A stretch of DNA of 64,000 bases, from contig NZ_CP020739.1 of the NCBI RefSeq assembly GCF_002097715.1, positions 310,001 to 374,000 on the forward strand, written 5' to 3'. Origin of the DNA: Burkholderia ubonensis subsp. mesacidophila (GTDB lineage: Bacteria; Pseudomonadota; Gammaproteobacteria; Burkholderiales; Burkholderiaceae). The notes below the pieces were generated by a model. That model was given only the letters and a program-made list of their open reading frames with translations, searched no databases and was not told the origin of the DNA. A program made the position numbers and the translations under genes. This document shows, piece after piece, positions 26,900 to 35,814 of the stretch. Numbering within the stretch: the first letter of the stretch is position 1; every line of letters starts with the position of its first letter.

Positions 26900-27865
26900 A
26901 TGATCAAGACGCTTGTTGCCTGTATCGCGCTCTGCGCCGCCGCGGCCGCCCTCGCGCAAACCCCCGGAACGGTCGCGGACTGGGCCGCGAAGCCGGCTCA
27001 TACGTGGGCCGTGCCGGCCCACATGATGCTGACGGACGCGACGCGCGCCGGCACGCGCATCGTCGCCGTCGGCGAGCACGGGATCGTTCTGCTTTCGGAC
27101 GACGACGGGCATGCGTGGCGGCAGGCCCACAACGTGCCCGTTTCCGCGACGCTGTCCGCAGTCACCTTCGCCGATGCGAAACACGGCTGGGCGGTCGGCC
27201 AGTGGGGCGTGATACTCGCGACCGACGACGGCGGCGAGACGTGGGCAAAGCAGCGCATCGACACCTCGGTCGACCAGCCGCTGTTCTCCGTCAACTTCAC
27301 GAGCGCGCAGGACGGCATCGCGGTCGGCCTGTGGTCGCTGATGCTGCAGACCCGTGACGGCGGCAAGACGTGGAACAAGGTGACGTTGCCGAAACCGCCG
27401 GGCGGCGGGAAGGCGGACCGCAACCTGTACCGCATCTTCGGCGACGGCAAGAACGCGCTTTACATCGTGTCGGAGCAGGGGACGGTGCTCAAGTCGACCG
27501 ACGGCGGCGCGAACTGGACCTATCTCGCGACCGGCGGCAAGGGCACGTTGTGGACCGGCGTGGCGCTGCCCGACGGCCGGATCGTCGTGGCCGGCCTGCT
27601 CGGCAGCATGTTCCAGAGCAGCGACGGCGGCGCGAGCTGGTCGCCGCTGAATCCGGCGACGAAGAGCTCGATCACCGGTCTCGTCGCGACCGGGAACGGG
27701 CTGATCGGCGTCGGGCTCGACGGGCTGGTGCTGAAGCAGCCGGCGGCCGGCGCGCCGTTCGACGTCACCCAGCGTCCGGACCGCTCGGCGCTGACCGCCG
27801 CGCTGGCCGGCGCGGGCGGCAAACCGATTCTGTTTTCGCAGGACGGCGTACTGGCGTCACCCTGA
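26900..27865 (+). CDS. YCF48/BNR-repeat beta-propeller, periplasmic
   Basis: This 321-residue protein has a signal peptide (about residues 1-19, AALAQ) and repeated Asp-box-like turns (DDDGHAWRQ, DDGGETWAK, RDGGKTWNK, TDGGANWTY, SDGGASWSP), one per propeller blade. It resembles photosystem II assembly factor YCF48 in fold only. Such genes regularly follow DUF1329-DUF1302-MMPL genes and are presumed to be an assembly or docking factor for that envelope complex. The molecular role is unknown. It is separated from the transporter by 31 bases. Confidence 0.85.
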   Translation: MIKTLVACIALCAAAAALAQTPGTVADWAAKPAHTWAVPAHMMLTDATRAGTRIVAVGEHGIVLLSDDDGHAWRQAHNVPVSATLSAVTFADAKHGWAVGQWGVILATDDGGETWAKQRIDTSVDQPLFSVNFTSAQDGIAVGLWSLMLQTRDGGKTWNKVTLPKPPGGGKADRNLYRIFGDGKNALYIVSEQGTVLKSTDGGANWTYLATGGKGTLWTGVALPDGRIVVAGLLGSMFQSSDGGASWSPLNPATKSSITGLVATGNGLIGVGLDGLVLKQPAAGAPFDVTQRPDRSALTAALAGAGGKPILFSQDGVLASP

Positions 27866-27929
27866 GCCGGTACGCATGCCTGCATGTCGTTGATCAGTCA
27901 TCCAGATGAAAACCGTTGGAGCATGAGAA

Positions 27930-29408
27930 ATGGAGCGGAAACGCAAACCGGACACCCAGGCCCGGCGTCGGATCCTGCGCCTCGCGGCGATGGGCGCCGT
28001 GTCGCTGGCCGCGGGCGAGGTATCGCTGGCGGAGGGCGTCACGACGACATCCGCGGACCGCGACGTGCTGGACGTCGCGATCATCGGCGCCGGCCTGGCG
28101 GGGCTGACGGCCGCGCGCGACCTGAAGCGGGCGGGCTGCAACGCGTTCGTCGTGCTGGAGGCGCGCGATCGCGTCGGCGGGCGGACGTACAACCATGACC
28201 TGAAAAACGGCGTCGTATCCGAAGCCGGCGGCCAGTGGATCGGCCCCGGCCAGACCGCGATCGCCGATCTGGCGCGCGAGCTAGAGGTCGACACCTTCCC
28301 GACCTACTACGCGGGCAAGTCCGTCATTCTGGCGGGCGACGCGCGGGTCGCGCAGGATCTGCACGGTGGCACCGGCGGCGACGAGGCGATCGGCGCGAAG
28401 CTCGGCGAACTGGCGCGCGGCGTGCCGTCCGGCGCACCGTGGAATGCGCAGCGCGCAGCGGAGCTCGACAAGCTCACGTACGGTGAATGGCTGGCGAGGC
28501 AAGGCGTGAAATACGAGGACGGGTACTTTCTCGGGCTGGCCGCGAAACTGTCGCTCGGCGGGGCGCCCGCGCAGCTCGGGCTATTGCACTACCTGTCGGT
28601 GATCAACAGCGCCGACTGCGATTACAGCAAGCTGGAGTCGATCAAGGGCGGCGCGCAGGAAACGCGCTTCGTCGGCGGCTCGCAGGTGCTCGGCATCAGG
28701 ATGGCGAACCAGCTCGGCGACAAGGTGCGCCAGTCGTGCCCGGTGCGCAGGATCTCCGGCTGGGATCGCGACGTCGTCGAACTGCACACCGATCAGGGCG
28801 TCGTGCGCGCGCGCCGGGTGATCCTCGCGCTGAATCCGGCGCTGTGCAACCAGATCGTGTTCGATCCGCCGTTGCCGGAGGGGCGTTCGCAGTTGCAGAA
28901 GCGCTGGCCCGCGAATGCGCCGATGCGCAAGACGGTGCATGTCTACGACAAGCCGTTCTGGCGCGACGACGGCTACAGCGGACAGATCTTCCAGGTCGGC
29001 GGGCCGGTGTTTCTCGCCTACGACAACTCGCCGCCGGACGCGTCGGTCGGCGTGTTGAGCGCATTCGTCGCGCCGGGCGCGCTGCCCGCGGAGCCGAAGG
29101 CCGCCGAGCGGACGCTGTCGGCCGTCTATGCGAAGGCGTTCGGCAACAAGGCGCTGCATCCGGCGCAATTCCACGACTACGACTGGGGGCGGGTCGATCC
29201 GTGGACGCTGCAATGCATCCATCCGATTCCGCCGGGCTTCTGGACGAAGTGGGGCAAGTTCCTCCAACCCGAGGTGGGCCGGCTGATCTGGTCGGGCACC
29301 GAGACCGCCGACATCTGGGCCGGCTCGATGGACGGCGCCGTGCGTTCCGGTCACCGGGCCGCGCTGCAGGCGCTGGGCAAGCTCGCACGGCACAGCGTGG
29401 AGGTTTGA
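27930..29408 (+). CDS. Tat-exported flavin amine oxidase/dehydrogenase, copy 2
   Basis: This 492-residue protein is a clear paralogue of the protein at 15885. It shares long identical stretches around GGQWIGPGQTA, LARELEVDTFP, QETRFVGGSQ and SGTETADIWAG. A twin-arginine signal (RRRILRLAAMG, about residues 12-22) is followed by a hydrophobic stretch, so it is exported folded. The FAD motif is VAIIGAGLAGLTAARDL. The stop is directly followed by the start of a second diheme cytochrome c gene, repeating the arrangement at 15885-18037. Two paralogous enzymes in one regulon suggest two successive amine oxidations or two related amines. Confidence 0.88.
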   Translation: MERKRKPDTQARRRILRLAAMGAVSLAAGEVSLAEGVTTTSADRDVLDVAIIGAGLAGLTAARDLKRAGCNAFVVLEARDRVGGRTYNHDLKNGVVSEAGGQWIGPGQTAIADLARELEVDTFPTYYAGKSVILAGDARVAQDLHGGTGGDEAIGAKLGELARGVPSGAPWNAQRAAELDKLTYGEWLARQGVKYEDGYFLGLAAKLSLGGAPAQLGLLHYLSVINSADCDYSKLESIKGGAQETRFVGGSQVLGIRMANQLGDKVRQSCPVRRISGWDRDVVELHTDQGVVRARRVILALNPALCNQIVFDPPLPEGRSQLQKRWPANAPMRKTVHVYDKPFWRDDGYSGQIFQVGGPVFLAYDNSPPDASVGVLSAFVAPGALPAEPKAAERTLSAVYAKAFGNKALHPAQFHDYDWGRVDPWTLQCIHPIPPGFWTKWGKFLQPEVGRLIWSGTETADIWAGSMDGAVRSGHRAALQALGKLARHSVEV

Positions 29409-30092
29409 ATGAAACGGGCAATGATCATCGGCGCCGTGGTGGCGGTCATGGGGCTGGTCGGCGCGGGTGTGCTGTACGGACGCGACATCCTGGACGGGAT
29501 GCGCTTCGAGAAGGCGATGAGCCGGATCGGCGAGGCGGACCGGGCGAACGCCGGGCCATGGCCGCAGCCGCAGGAGACTTGCTTCTTCTGTCACGGCCAG
29601 CACGGGCAGTCGCTCAATGCGTGGTATCCGGCGCTATCGGGCCAGCCCGACGCGTACCTCGCGGCGCAACTGCGCGCATTCGCCCGCGACGCGCGCCACA
29701 ACGCATACATGGGACCGCTCGCGCGGGATCTCGACGATGCGCAGATCAACGCGATGGCCGCGTATTTCGCGAAGCAGACCCCGACTCGCAACGAGGCCGT
29801 TCCGTTCGACGCGGCGCTTGCAAAGCGTGGCATGGAACTGATCCAGGCGCGGAGCTGCCAGGCCTGCCATGGCGCGACGCTGATGGGCAAGGATCAGGCG
29901 CCGCGTCTCGCGGGCCAGGGCGAGAGCTATCTGGCGACCCAGCTTGCCGCGTTCAAGTCAGGCGCACGCCATGACCCGAGCGGCGTGATGAATGGCGTGG
30001 CCGCGACGTTGTCGGACGAAGACGTCCGGGCAGCGGCCCACTACCTCGCCGGCATCTCGCCGGGCGCGCGCGTCGACGTCGCGGCGCGATAG
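29409..30092 (+). CDS. Membrane-anchored diheme cytochrome c, copy 2
   Basis: This 227-residue protein has an N-terminal anchor (about residues 5-24) and two heme sites, CFFCH (Cys58, Cys61) and CQACH (Cys150, Cys153). Layout and local sequence (SGQP-AY-AAQL, PRLAGQG) parallel the cytochrome at 17381. Its ATG follows the preceding TGA with no gap, so it is tightly coupled to amine dehydrogenase copy 2 and is the probable electron acceptor. It is the last gene of the second operon. Confidence 0.9.
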   Translation: MKRAMIIGAVVAVMGLVGAGVLYGRDILDGMRFEKAMSRIGEADRANAGPWPQPQETCFFCHGQHGQSLNAWYPALSGQPDAYLAAQLRAFARDARHNAYMGPLARDLDDAQINAMAAYFAKQTPTRNEAVPFDAALAKRGMELIQARSCQACHGATLMGKDQAPRLAGQGESYLATQLAAFKSGARHDPSGVMNGVAATLSDEDVRAAAHYLAGISPGARVDVAAR

Positions 30093-30100
30093 TTCGGCAG

Positions 30101-30123
30101 GACCGGGAATACCCTGTCTTTTT
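30101..30123 (+). terminator. Terminator-like hairpin, cassette copy 3
   Basis: GACCGGG (30101-30107) and CCCTGTC (30112-30118) pair with one mismatch around AATA, followed by five T and CTTCG. It begins nine bases after the cytochrome stop and is a diverged copy of the hairpin at 15670. Confidence 0.7.
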
Positions 30124-30137
30124 CTTCGCTCTTATTT

Positions 30138-30173
30138 TTGTCACTATGACCTAACATTGGTATTGTGTTCTAC
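30138..30173 (+). promoter_or_regulatory. Conserved promoter/operator element, copy 3 (subtype II)
   Basis: TTGTCAC then TATGACCTAACATTGG, with TTCTAC at 30168-30173. The first 23 bases of the core match the element at 19561 exactly, and the spacing is the same. The inner inverted repeat is weaker than in copy 2. The reductase gene starts 87 bases after the last block. Confidence 0.65.
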
Positions 30174-30205
30174 AAAGATGAACCGACCGCCGCGCGACGC
30201 GGCAT

Positions 30206-30247
30206 CGACTCACGTTTGATGGACCCGACTTTCAACGACTCACGTTT
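30206..30247 (+). repeat. 12-bp direct repeat in the leader of the third operon
   Basis: CGACTCACGTTT occurs at 30206-30217 and again at 30236-30247, exactly 30 bases apart, between the promoter element and the start codon. It may come from a local duplication; no function is assigned. Confidence 0.6.
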
Positions 30248-30259
30248 CAGGAGACAACC

Positions 30260-31390
30260 ATGGCAAAGCACCCCGTCGTCGTCTATGGCGCAAGCGGCTA
30301 CACCGGCATGTTGATCATGGACTGGCTGATCGACCAGAACATTCCGTTCACGGCGGTCGCGCGCAATGCGGGCCGCGCGAAGGACATGATGGCGCAGCGC
30401 GTCGTGCGCCTCGAATCGGCGGAATACGAGATCATCGAGGCGGAACACGACGTCGATTCGCTCGTCAACGCATTCCGCGGCGCGAAGGTGGTGTGCAACA
30501 CCGTCGGGCCGTTCGCCAGTTTCGGGCTCGTCGGCGTCGAAGCCGCGCTGAAGGCCGGCTGCCACCATCTCGACACGACGGGCGAGCAGTCCTACATCCG
30601 CAACGTGCGCGACCAGTTCGGCGACCTGTATCGGCAGGCCGGCCTGCTCGTGTCGTCGTCGAATGCGTACATGTACACGTTCGCCGAAATCGCCGCTGAG
30701 CTGGCGCTCGAAACGCCCGGCGTCGATGCGCTGGAAACCGCGACGCTGACGCGCGGCCCGCGCGGCGCGGCGGGGGTGAGCGTGGGCTCGACGGCCACGA
30801 TCTTCGACGGCTCCCGTCACGAATCCTGCTACCTGTGGGAGAAAAAGCTCACCCCCCACGCGCCGGATGCGTCGTTCAACGTCGCCGCGCCCGAGTTCAT
30901 GCAGCCGGTGTTCTGCCTGCCGTGGGGCGGCACGTCGCTGCCTGTCTACTTCGAGCGCGATCCGCGCGTGCGCAGCTGCATTTCGTGCGTGGGCTTCTAC
31001 GACAACAACGTCATGCAGCTCGTTCACCAGTTCGGGCAGAAATGGGAAGCCGAATACAAGCACCTGCCGCGCGAGCACCAGGACGCGATCTTGAAGCAGG
31101 TCGTCGATTCGACTACGCCGTCGATGCCGCCGCGCGAGCGCACGACGATCCAGCGCAGCGTCGATTTCGCGATCGGCCGCGGCCAGCTCGCGTCGGTGCG
31201 CGCGACCGTGCACGGGATCACGCCGTACATCTCGACCGGCGCGATTCATGCGGCCGGCGCGATCAAGCTCCTCGACGGCGAAACGGCGAAGGTCGGCTTC
31301 GCGTCCGGCTCGAAGGCGTTCGGGCACCGCTACCTGCTCGGCTTCCTCGAGCAGCGCGGGCTGGCGCGCGCGACCGTGACGCAGCTGTGA
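30260..31390 (+). CDS. Saccharopine dehydrogenase-like NAD(P)-binding protein
   Basis: This 376-residue protein has an N-terminal Rossmann domain (VVVYGASGYTGMLIMDWL) followed by a saccharopine-dehydrogenase-like half (VVCNTVGPF, HHLDTTGEQ). Relatives include trans-acting enoyl reductases and other NADPH-dependent reductases, so it may reduce a C=C, C=O or C=N bond in the pathway. ATG 30260 follows CAGGAGAC. It is the first gene of the third operon, 40 bases before an acyl-CoA ligase. The exact reaction is unknown. Confidence 0.75.
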   Translation: MAKHPVVVYGASGYTGMLIMDWLIDQNIPFTAVARNAGRAKDMMAQRVVRLESAEYEIIEAEHDVDSLVNAFRGAKVVCNTVGPFASFGLVGVEAALKAGCHHLDTTGEQSYIRNVRDQFGDLYRQAGLLVSSSNAYMYTFAEIAAELALETPGVDALETATLTRGPRGAAGVSVGSTATIFDGSRHESCYLWEKKLTPHAPDASFNVAAPEFMQPVFCLPWGGTSLPVYFERDPRVRSCISCVGFYDNNVMQLVHQFGQKWEAEYKHLPREHQDAILKQVVDSTTPSMPPRERTTIQRSVDFAIGRGQLASVRATVHGITPYISTGAIHAAGAIKLLDGETAKVGFASGSKAFGHRYLLGFLEQRGLARATVTQL

Positions 31391-31429
31391 TCGCCGCCGG
31401 GCCAGTGCAGACTCAGGGGAACAAGCGAA

Positions 31430-32983
31430 ATGGCAATCATTGATTTCTTCGACCGCGGGTGGCGCATCAATCCCCACGGCATCGCCTATATCCAGGACGA
31501 GCGCAGCCATTCGTTCCAGGAGATCGGCGAGCTGTCCTGCCGCATCGCCAACGGGCTGATCGACAGCGGGTTCGCAAAGGAAGCGAAGGCGGCGGTGTGG
31601 GCGGACAACGACGTGATCGGCTGGGCCTGCGCGCTCGGGATGTGGCGCGCCGGGATGGCCTACATTCCCGTCAACGGGCGCAACACGCCTGCGGAGAACC
31701 AGTACGTGCTCGACGCGTTCGACTGCGAGGCGCTGTTCTTCACCCGGGCGTTCGCGGCGGTGCTCGACGCGCTGCGTCCGAGCCTGCCGAAGGTCAGACT
31801 GTGGGTGTGCATCGACGCCGACCTGCCGTGGGCGCCGTCCCTCGCGACGTGGAGCGCGGGGCAGCCGTCGACGATGCCCCGCGTCGCCTACGACATGGAC
31901 GACGTCGTGACGCTGTCGGCCACCGGCGGGACGACCGGCGCGCCGAAGGGCGTGATGAACACGCATCGCGCGTTCCAGACTTACTTCGCGCAATTCATGA
32001 TGGCGTTCCCGTACGGCGCCGAGCGCCCGGTGAATCTCGCCGCGGCGCCGATGACGCACACCGCGGGGATGATGTCGCTGCCGTGCACCGCGCGCGGCGG
32101 CACCGTGGTCGTGCTCACGAAGCCCGATCCGGCGCTGCTGCTCGGCGCGATCGCGAAGCACCGCGTCACCGAGTTCTTCCTGCCGCCGACGGTCATCTAT
32201 CGGCTGCTCGACATCCCCGGCATCGAGCAGCAGGATTTCTCGTCGCTCAAGTACTTCCTCTATGGCGCCGCGCCGATGTCGGTGGAGAAGCTCAAGCGCG
32301 CGATCGAGGTGTTCGGCCCGGTGATGGCCGGCGGTTACGGGCAGACCGAAGCCGCCGCATCGATTTCTAACCTGGCGCCGGCCGAGCATTTCGTCGACGG
32401 CACGATCGCGTCCGACGAGCGGCTGTCGTCGGTCGGCCGCCCGAACCCGCTGATCCGCGTCGAGATCATCGGCGATCAGGGCGAGGTCCTGCCGCAAGGC
32501 GGGACCGGCGAGATCTGCGTGCGCGGCGACCTCGTGATGAAGGGCTACTACAACGCGCCCGACAAGACCGCCGAGACGATCGTCGACGGCTGGCTGCACA
32601 CCGGCGACATTGGCCACATCGACGCCGAAGGCTACCTGCACATCACCGACCGCAAGAAGGACATGATCATCAGCGGCGGCTTCAACGTGTATCCGAGCGA
32701 GGTCGAGCAGGTGATCTGGGCGCACCCGGCGGTGCAGGACTGCGCGGTGATCGGCGTGCCCGACGACAAGTGGGGCGAGGCGGTGAAGGCGGTGGTGGAG
32801 CTCAATGTTGGCCAGAGCGTGAGCGCCGAGGAGCTCGTCGCGCTGTGCAAGGAGAAGCTCGGCTCGGTGAAGGCGCCGAAGAGCGTGGAGTTCGTCGCCG
32901 CGCTGCCGCGCAGCACGGTCGGCAAGGTGCTGAAGAAAGACCTGCGCGAGCGGTACTGGCAGGGCCTGCAACGCAAGATCTGA
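31430..32983 (+). CDS. Acyl-CoA ligase (ANL superfamily)
   Basis: This 517-residue enzyme has the AMP-binding P-loop (SATGGTTGAPKGV, about residue 162), GGYGQTEAA, the hinge region GWLHTGDIGHID and DRKKDMIISGGFNVYPSEVE. The catalytic Lys is near the C-terminus (STVGKVLKKDLRERY). It would activate a carboxylate to its CoA ester through an acyl-adenylate, feeding the thiolase encoded 14 bases downstream and the acyl-CoA dehydrogenases of the fourth operon. Long- or medium-chain specificity cannot be told from these motifs. Confidence 0.93.
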   Translation: MAIIDFFDRGWRINPHGIAYIQDERSHSFQEIGELSCRIANGLIDSGFAKEAKAAVWADNDVIGWACALGMWRAGMAYIPVNGRNTPAENQYVLDAFDCEALFFTRAFAAVLDALRPSLPKVRLWVCIDADLPWAPSLATWSAGQPSTMPRVAYDMDDVVTLSATGGTTGAPKGVMNTHRAFQTYFAQFMMAFPYGAERPVNLAAAPMTHTAGMMSLPCTARGGTVVVLTKPDPALLLGAIAKHRVTEFFLPPTVIYRLLDIPGIEQQDFSSLKYFLYGAAPMSVEKLKRAIEVFGPVMAGGYGQTEAAASISNLAPAEHFVDGTIASDERLSSVGRPNPLIRVEIIGDQGEVLPQGGTGEICVRGDLVMKGYYNAPDKTAETIVDGWLHTGDIGHIDAEGYLHITDRKKDMIISGGFNVYPSEVEQVIWAHPAVQDCAVIGVPDDKWGEAVKAVVELNVGQSVSAEELVALCKEKLGSVKAPKSVEFVAALPRSTVGKVLKKDLRERYWQGLQRKI

Positions 32984-32997
32984 ATCGGGCGACCCAC

Positions 32998-34239
32998 ATG
33001 AGCAACATCTATATCGCCGGCATCGCGATGACCGTATTCGGCCGGCACGTCGAGCGCAGCGTCGACGACCTGGCGGGCGAGGCGCTGCGCGGCGCGCTGC
33101 GTGACGCCGGCTGCGGCGCCGACGCGATCGGCGCGGCATTCTACGCCGGCATCACCAACGGGCAGCTTCAGGGCCAGTTGTCGATCCCGGGCCAGGTCGT
33201 GTTCAGCAAGATCGGCATCGAAGGCGTGCCGGTGTTCAACGTCGAGAATGCGTGCGCGTCCGGCAGCACCGCGGTGCATCTGGCCGTGCGGCATCTCGAG
33301 GCGGGCGCGTGCGACGTCGCGCTCGCGCTCGGCGCGGAAAAGATGAACGTCGAGGACAAGGCGCGCTCGTTTGCACTGTTCGAGGCGGGCTGGGACGTGT
33401 CCCGCGTCGACGAGAACTTCGCGACGCTCGCGAGGATGGGCGACGGCATCGAGCCACCTCCCGGATCGGAATCGGACCGGCCGTACAGCCGCTTCATGAA
33501 GATCTATGCGGCGATGTGCCGGTATCACATGCGGACCTACGGCACGACCCAGCGCCAGATTGCGGCCGTGTCGTCGAAGAACCACCTGCATTCGGTGCAC
33601 AACCCGCATTCGCAGTTCCGCAAGCCGTTCACGATCGACGAGGTGCTCGCCGCGCCGCCGATCACCTATCCGATCACGCTGCCGATGTGCGCGCCGGTGT
33701 CGGACGGCGCGGCCGCCGCGATCCTCTGCACCGAGGAAGGCTTGCGGCGCATCGGCGCCGATCGCAGCCGCTGCATCCGGATCGCAGCCAGCGTGATCCG
33801 CAGCTTCACGCATCGGCGCATCGACGAGCCGGACAAGAGCATCGGCCGCCGCGCCGCGCTGCAGGCCTACGAACAGGCGGGCGTGGGGCCGGAGGACATG
33901 GATGTCGCCGAGGTGCACGACGCGTCCGCGATGGGCGAGATCATCCAGGCCGAGAACCTCGCGCTCGTGCCGTTCGGCGAGGGCGGGCCGGCCGCCGAGC
34001 GCGGCGAGTTCACGCTCGGCGGACGCATCCCGATCAACACGTCCGGCGGCCTCGAATCCAAGGGTCATCCGCTCGGCGCGACGGGGATTGGTCAGCTCTG
34101 CGAACTGGTCACGCAACTGCGTGGGGAAGCCGGCGCGCGGCAGGTGCAGGGCGCGCGCCATGCGATTCAGGAAAACGGCGGCGGGTTGCAGGGTGTCGAG
34201 GAAGCGGCGCTCGCCGTTCATATTCTGAGCAGGGACTGA
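32998..34239 (+). CDS. Thiolase family protein (SCP-x type)
   Basis: This 413-residue thiolase-fold enzyme has its nucleophilic Cys at residue 86 (NVENACASGSTA). HDASAMGE and GGLESKGHPLGATG follow, the pattern of sterol-carrier-protein-x-like thiolases rather than classic FadA. This class cleaves 3-ketoacyl-CoA with branched or bulky side chains. The open frame continues upstream through the ligase gene but similarity starts at ATG 32998. It sits between the ligase and a flavin oxidoreductase in the third operon. Confidence 0.9.
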   Translation: MSNIYIAGIAMTVFGRHVERSVDDLAGEALRGALRDAGCGADAIGAAFYAGITNGQLQGQLSIPGQVVFSKIGIEGVPVFNVENACASGSTAVHLAVRHLEAGACDVALALGAEKMNVEDKARSFALFEAGWDVSRVDENFATLARMGDGIEPPPGSESDRPYSRFMKIYAAMCRYHMRTYGTTQRQIAAVSSKNHLHSVHNPHSQFRKPFTIDEVLAAPPITYPITLPMCAPVSDGAAAAILCTEEGLRRIGADRSRCIRIAASVIRSFTHRRIDEPDKSIGRRAALQAYEQAGVGPEDMDVAEVHDASAMGEIIQAENLALVPFGEGGPAAERGEFTLGGRIPINTSGGLESKGHPLGATGIGQLCELVTQLRGEAGARQVQGARHAIQENGGGLQGVEEAALAVHILSRD

Positions 34240-34250
34240 CGGAGGCAGGC

Positions 34251-35588
34251 ATGGGCAAGGAGTTGGACCAATATCGGCCGCTCGGCGGGTGGGTGGAGAA
34301 GCCGGACGATCCGCAGCCGCCGCTGGAAGGCGACGTCGCCCCGGACGCGATCGTCGTCGGCGCCGGCTTCGCCGGCCTGTCCACCGCGCTGGAGCTGGCC
34401 GCGCGCGGCGCGAAGGTCGTCGTCCTCGAACGCGAGTTCGCCGGCTTTGGCGCGAGCGGGCGCAATGCCGGTTATCTCGCGGGCGGCCAGGGGCTCGAAT
34501 ACGACCTGTTCGTCAAGCGCGTGGGCCGCGAGCAGGCGAAGCAGATCGTCGGCTTCTACGACGCAGGCGTCGCCTACGTCGAACGAAAGCTCGCCGAATA
34601 CGGGATCGACTGCGATTACAACGCGTCGGGGATCATTCGCGCGGGCGTCCATCCTTCGCAGGAGGAGAAGCTGCGCGAGAGCATGCAAACCGGCATCGCG
34701 CTCGGCTCCCCCGCCGAGTTCCTGGATCATGCGGCGATGCGCGCGCGCGGGATTCCGCCGGCGTTCCTGTTCGGTTGCCACATTCCGGGCGGCGGCACGC
34801 TGGATCCCGGCAAGTACGTGATGGGGCTGCGCCGTGCGGCGCTTCGCGCGGGCGTGACGCTCCACGAGAACACGGCGCTGGAGTCGTATGAAGCGGGGCC
34901 GGCGGTCAAGGTGCGGACCGCGCGCGGCAGCGCGAGCGCGCCGTTCCTGGTGCTCGCGACCAACGCGTATACGCCGCAGCTCGGCCTGCTCGGCGACAAG
35001 GTGATGCCGCTGCGCGTCTCGGCGATCGAGACCGAGCCGCTGTCGGCCGCGCAACTGGCATCGCTGGGCTGGCCGCGGCGCGAAGGCATCGTGACCTCGC
35101 ACTTCACGATGGAAAGCCACCGCCTGACCGCGCGCAACACGCTCGTGCTGACGACGAAGCGGCTTCACTACGTGTACGGGTCGCAGACGCCGAACGTGCC
35201 GGACAACGCCGCCTATCGCGAGCTGGCGGATGCGTTGCACGAGCGCTTCCCGACCTTGCGCGGTCTCGCGATCCGGGCGTGCTGGAGCGGCTATATCTCG
35301 CTCGCGGCCGATGCGCTGCCGGTGGTCGGCGAAACCGGCGAGCAGCGCAACATCTTCTACACGGCCGGCTGTTCCGGACACGGCGTCGGCACCCAGTCGC
35401 TGATGGGCGAATTGCTTGCGCAACGCATCCAGGGCGACGAGCCGCCGCACCTTGCCGCGTTGCGCCACAAGACGCCGTCGATGGCGCCCGAGCCGCTGCG
35501 CTGGTGCGCGATCCGTGCGGCGCTGGGCGTGGCGAACCTGCTCGATGCGCGTGTGAATCGCAAGGCGCGCGCCGCCGCGCGGGGGTAG
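34251..35588 (+). CDS. FAD-dependent oxidoreductase, DAO family
   Basis: This 445-residue flavoprotein has an N-terminal FAD motif (IVVGAGFAGLSTALELAARG), GASGRNAGYLAGGQG and a C-terminal YTAGCSGHGVG block. It is typical of the DAO group that includes gamma-glutamylputrescine oxidase and other amine/imino-acid oxidases. It has no signal peptide and is cytosolic, unlike the two Tat-exported amine dehydrogenases. GGAGG precedes ATG 34251, 11 bases after the thiolase. It probably oxidises a secondary or primary amine intermediate inside the cell. Confidence 0.87.
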   Translation: MGKELDQYRPLGGWVEKPDDPQPPLEGDVAPDAIVVGAGFAGLSTALELAARGAKVVVLEREFAGFGASGRNAGYLAGGQGLEYDLFVKRVGREQAKQIVGFYDAGVAYVERKLAEYGIDCDYNASGIIRAGVHPSQEEKLRESMQTGIALGSPAEFLDHAAMRARGIPPAFLFGCHIPGGGTLDPGKYVMGLRRAALRAGVTLHENTALESYEAGPAVKVRTARGSASAPFLVLATNAYTPQLGLLGDKVMPLRVSAIETEPLSAAQLASLGWPRREGIVTSHFTMESHRLTARNTLVLTTKRLHYVYGSQTPNVPDNAAYRELADALHERFPTLRGLAIRACWSGYISLAADALPVVGETGEQRNIFYTAGCSGHGVGTQSLMGELLAQRIQGDEPPHLAALRHKTPSMAPEPLRWCAIRAALGVANLLDARVNRKARAAARG

Positions 35589-35814
35589 CAATGCGCGCGC
35601 CGGCTGGGTGCACGGAACGGACGACACTGGTCATCAGGCCAGCTGGCTCCCGGCCTGTCGAAACGAAGGAGAACCGAGCGCCCGGACAGGCCGACGGGGT
35701 GTAAGCCGCTTGTTGGAAAATGCGACCGGCATCGGGTATAGTCATCTGCGCCCGCCGAAACGCGGGCGCCTTGATTTCGACGAGGCCGGAACGCCACCAT
35801 GACGACGGAAAGCG

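Noticed and set aside
30170..33139. A 989-codon minus-strand open frame
   Set aside because: It is a shadow of the reductase and acyl-CoA ligase genes, which carry clear catalytic motifs on the plus strand.
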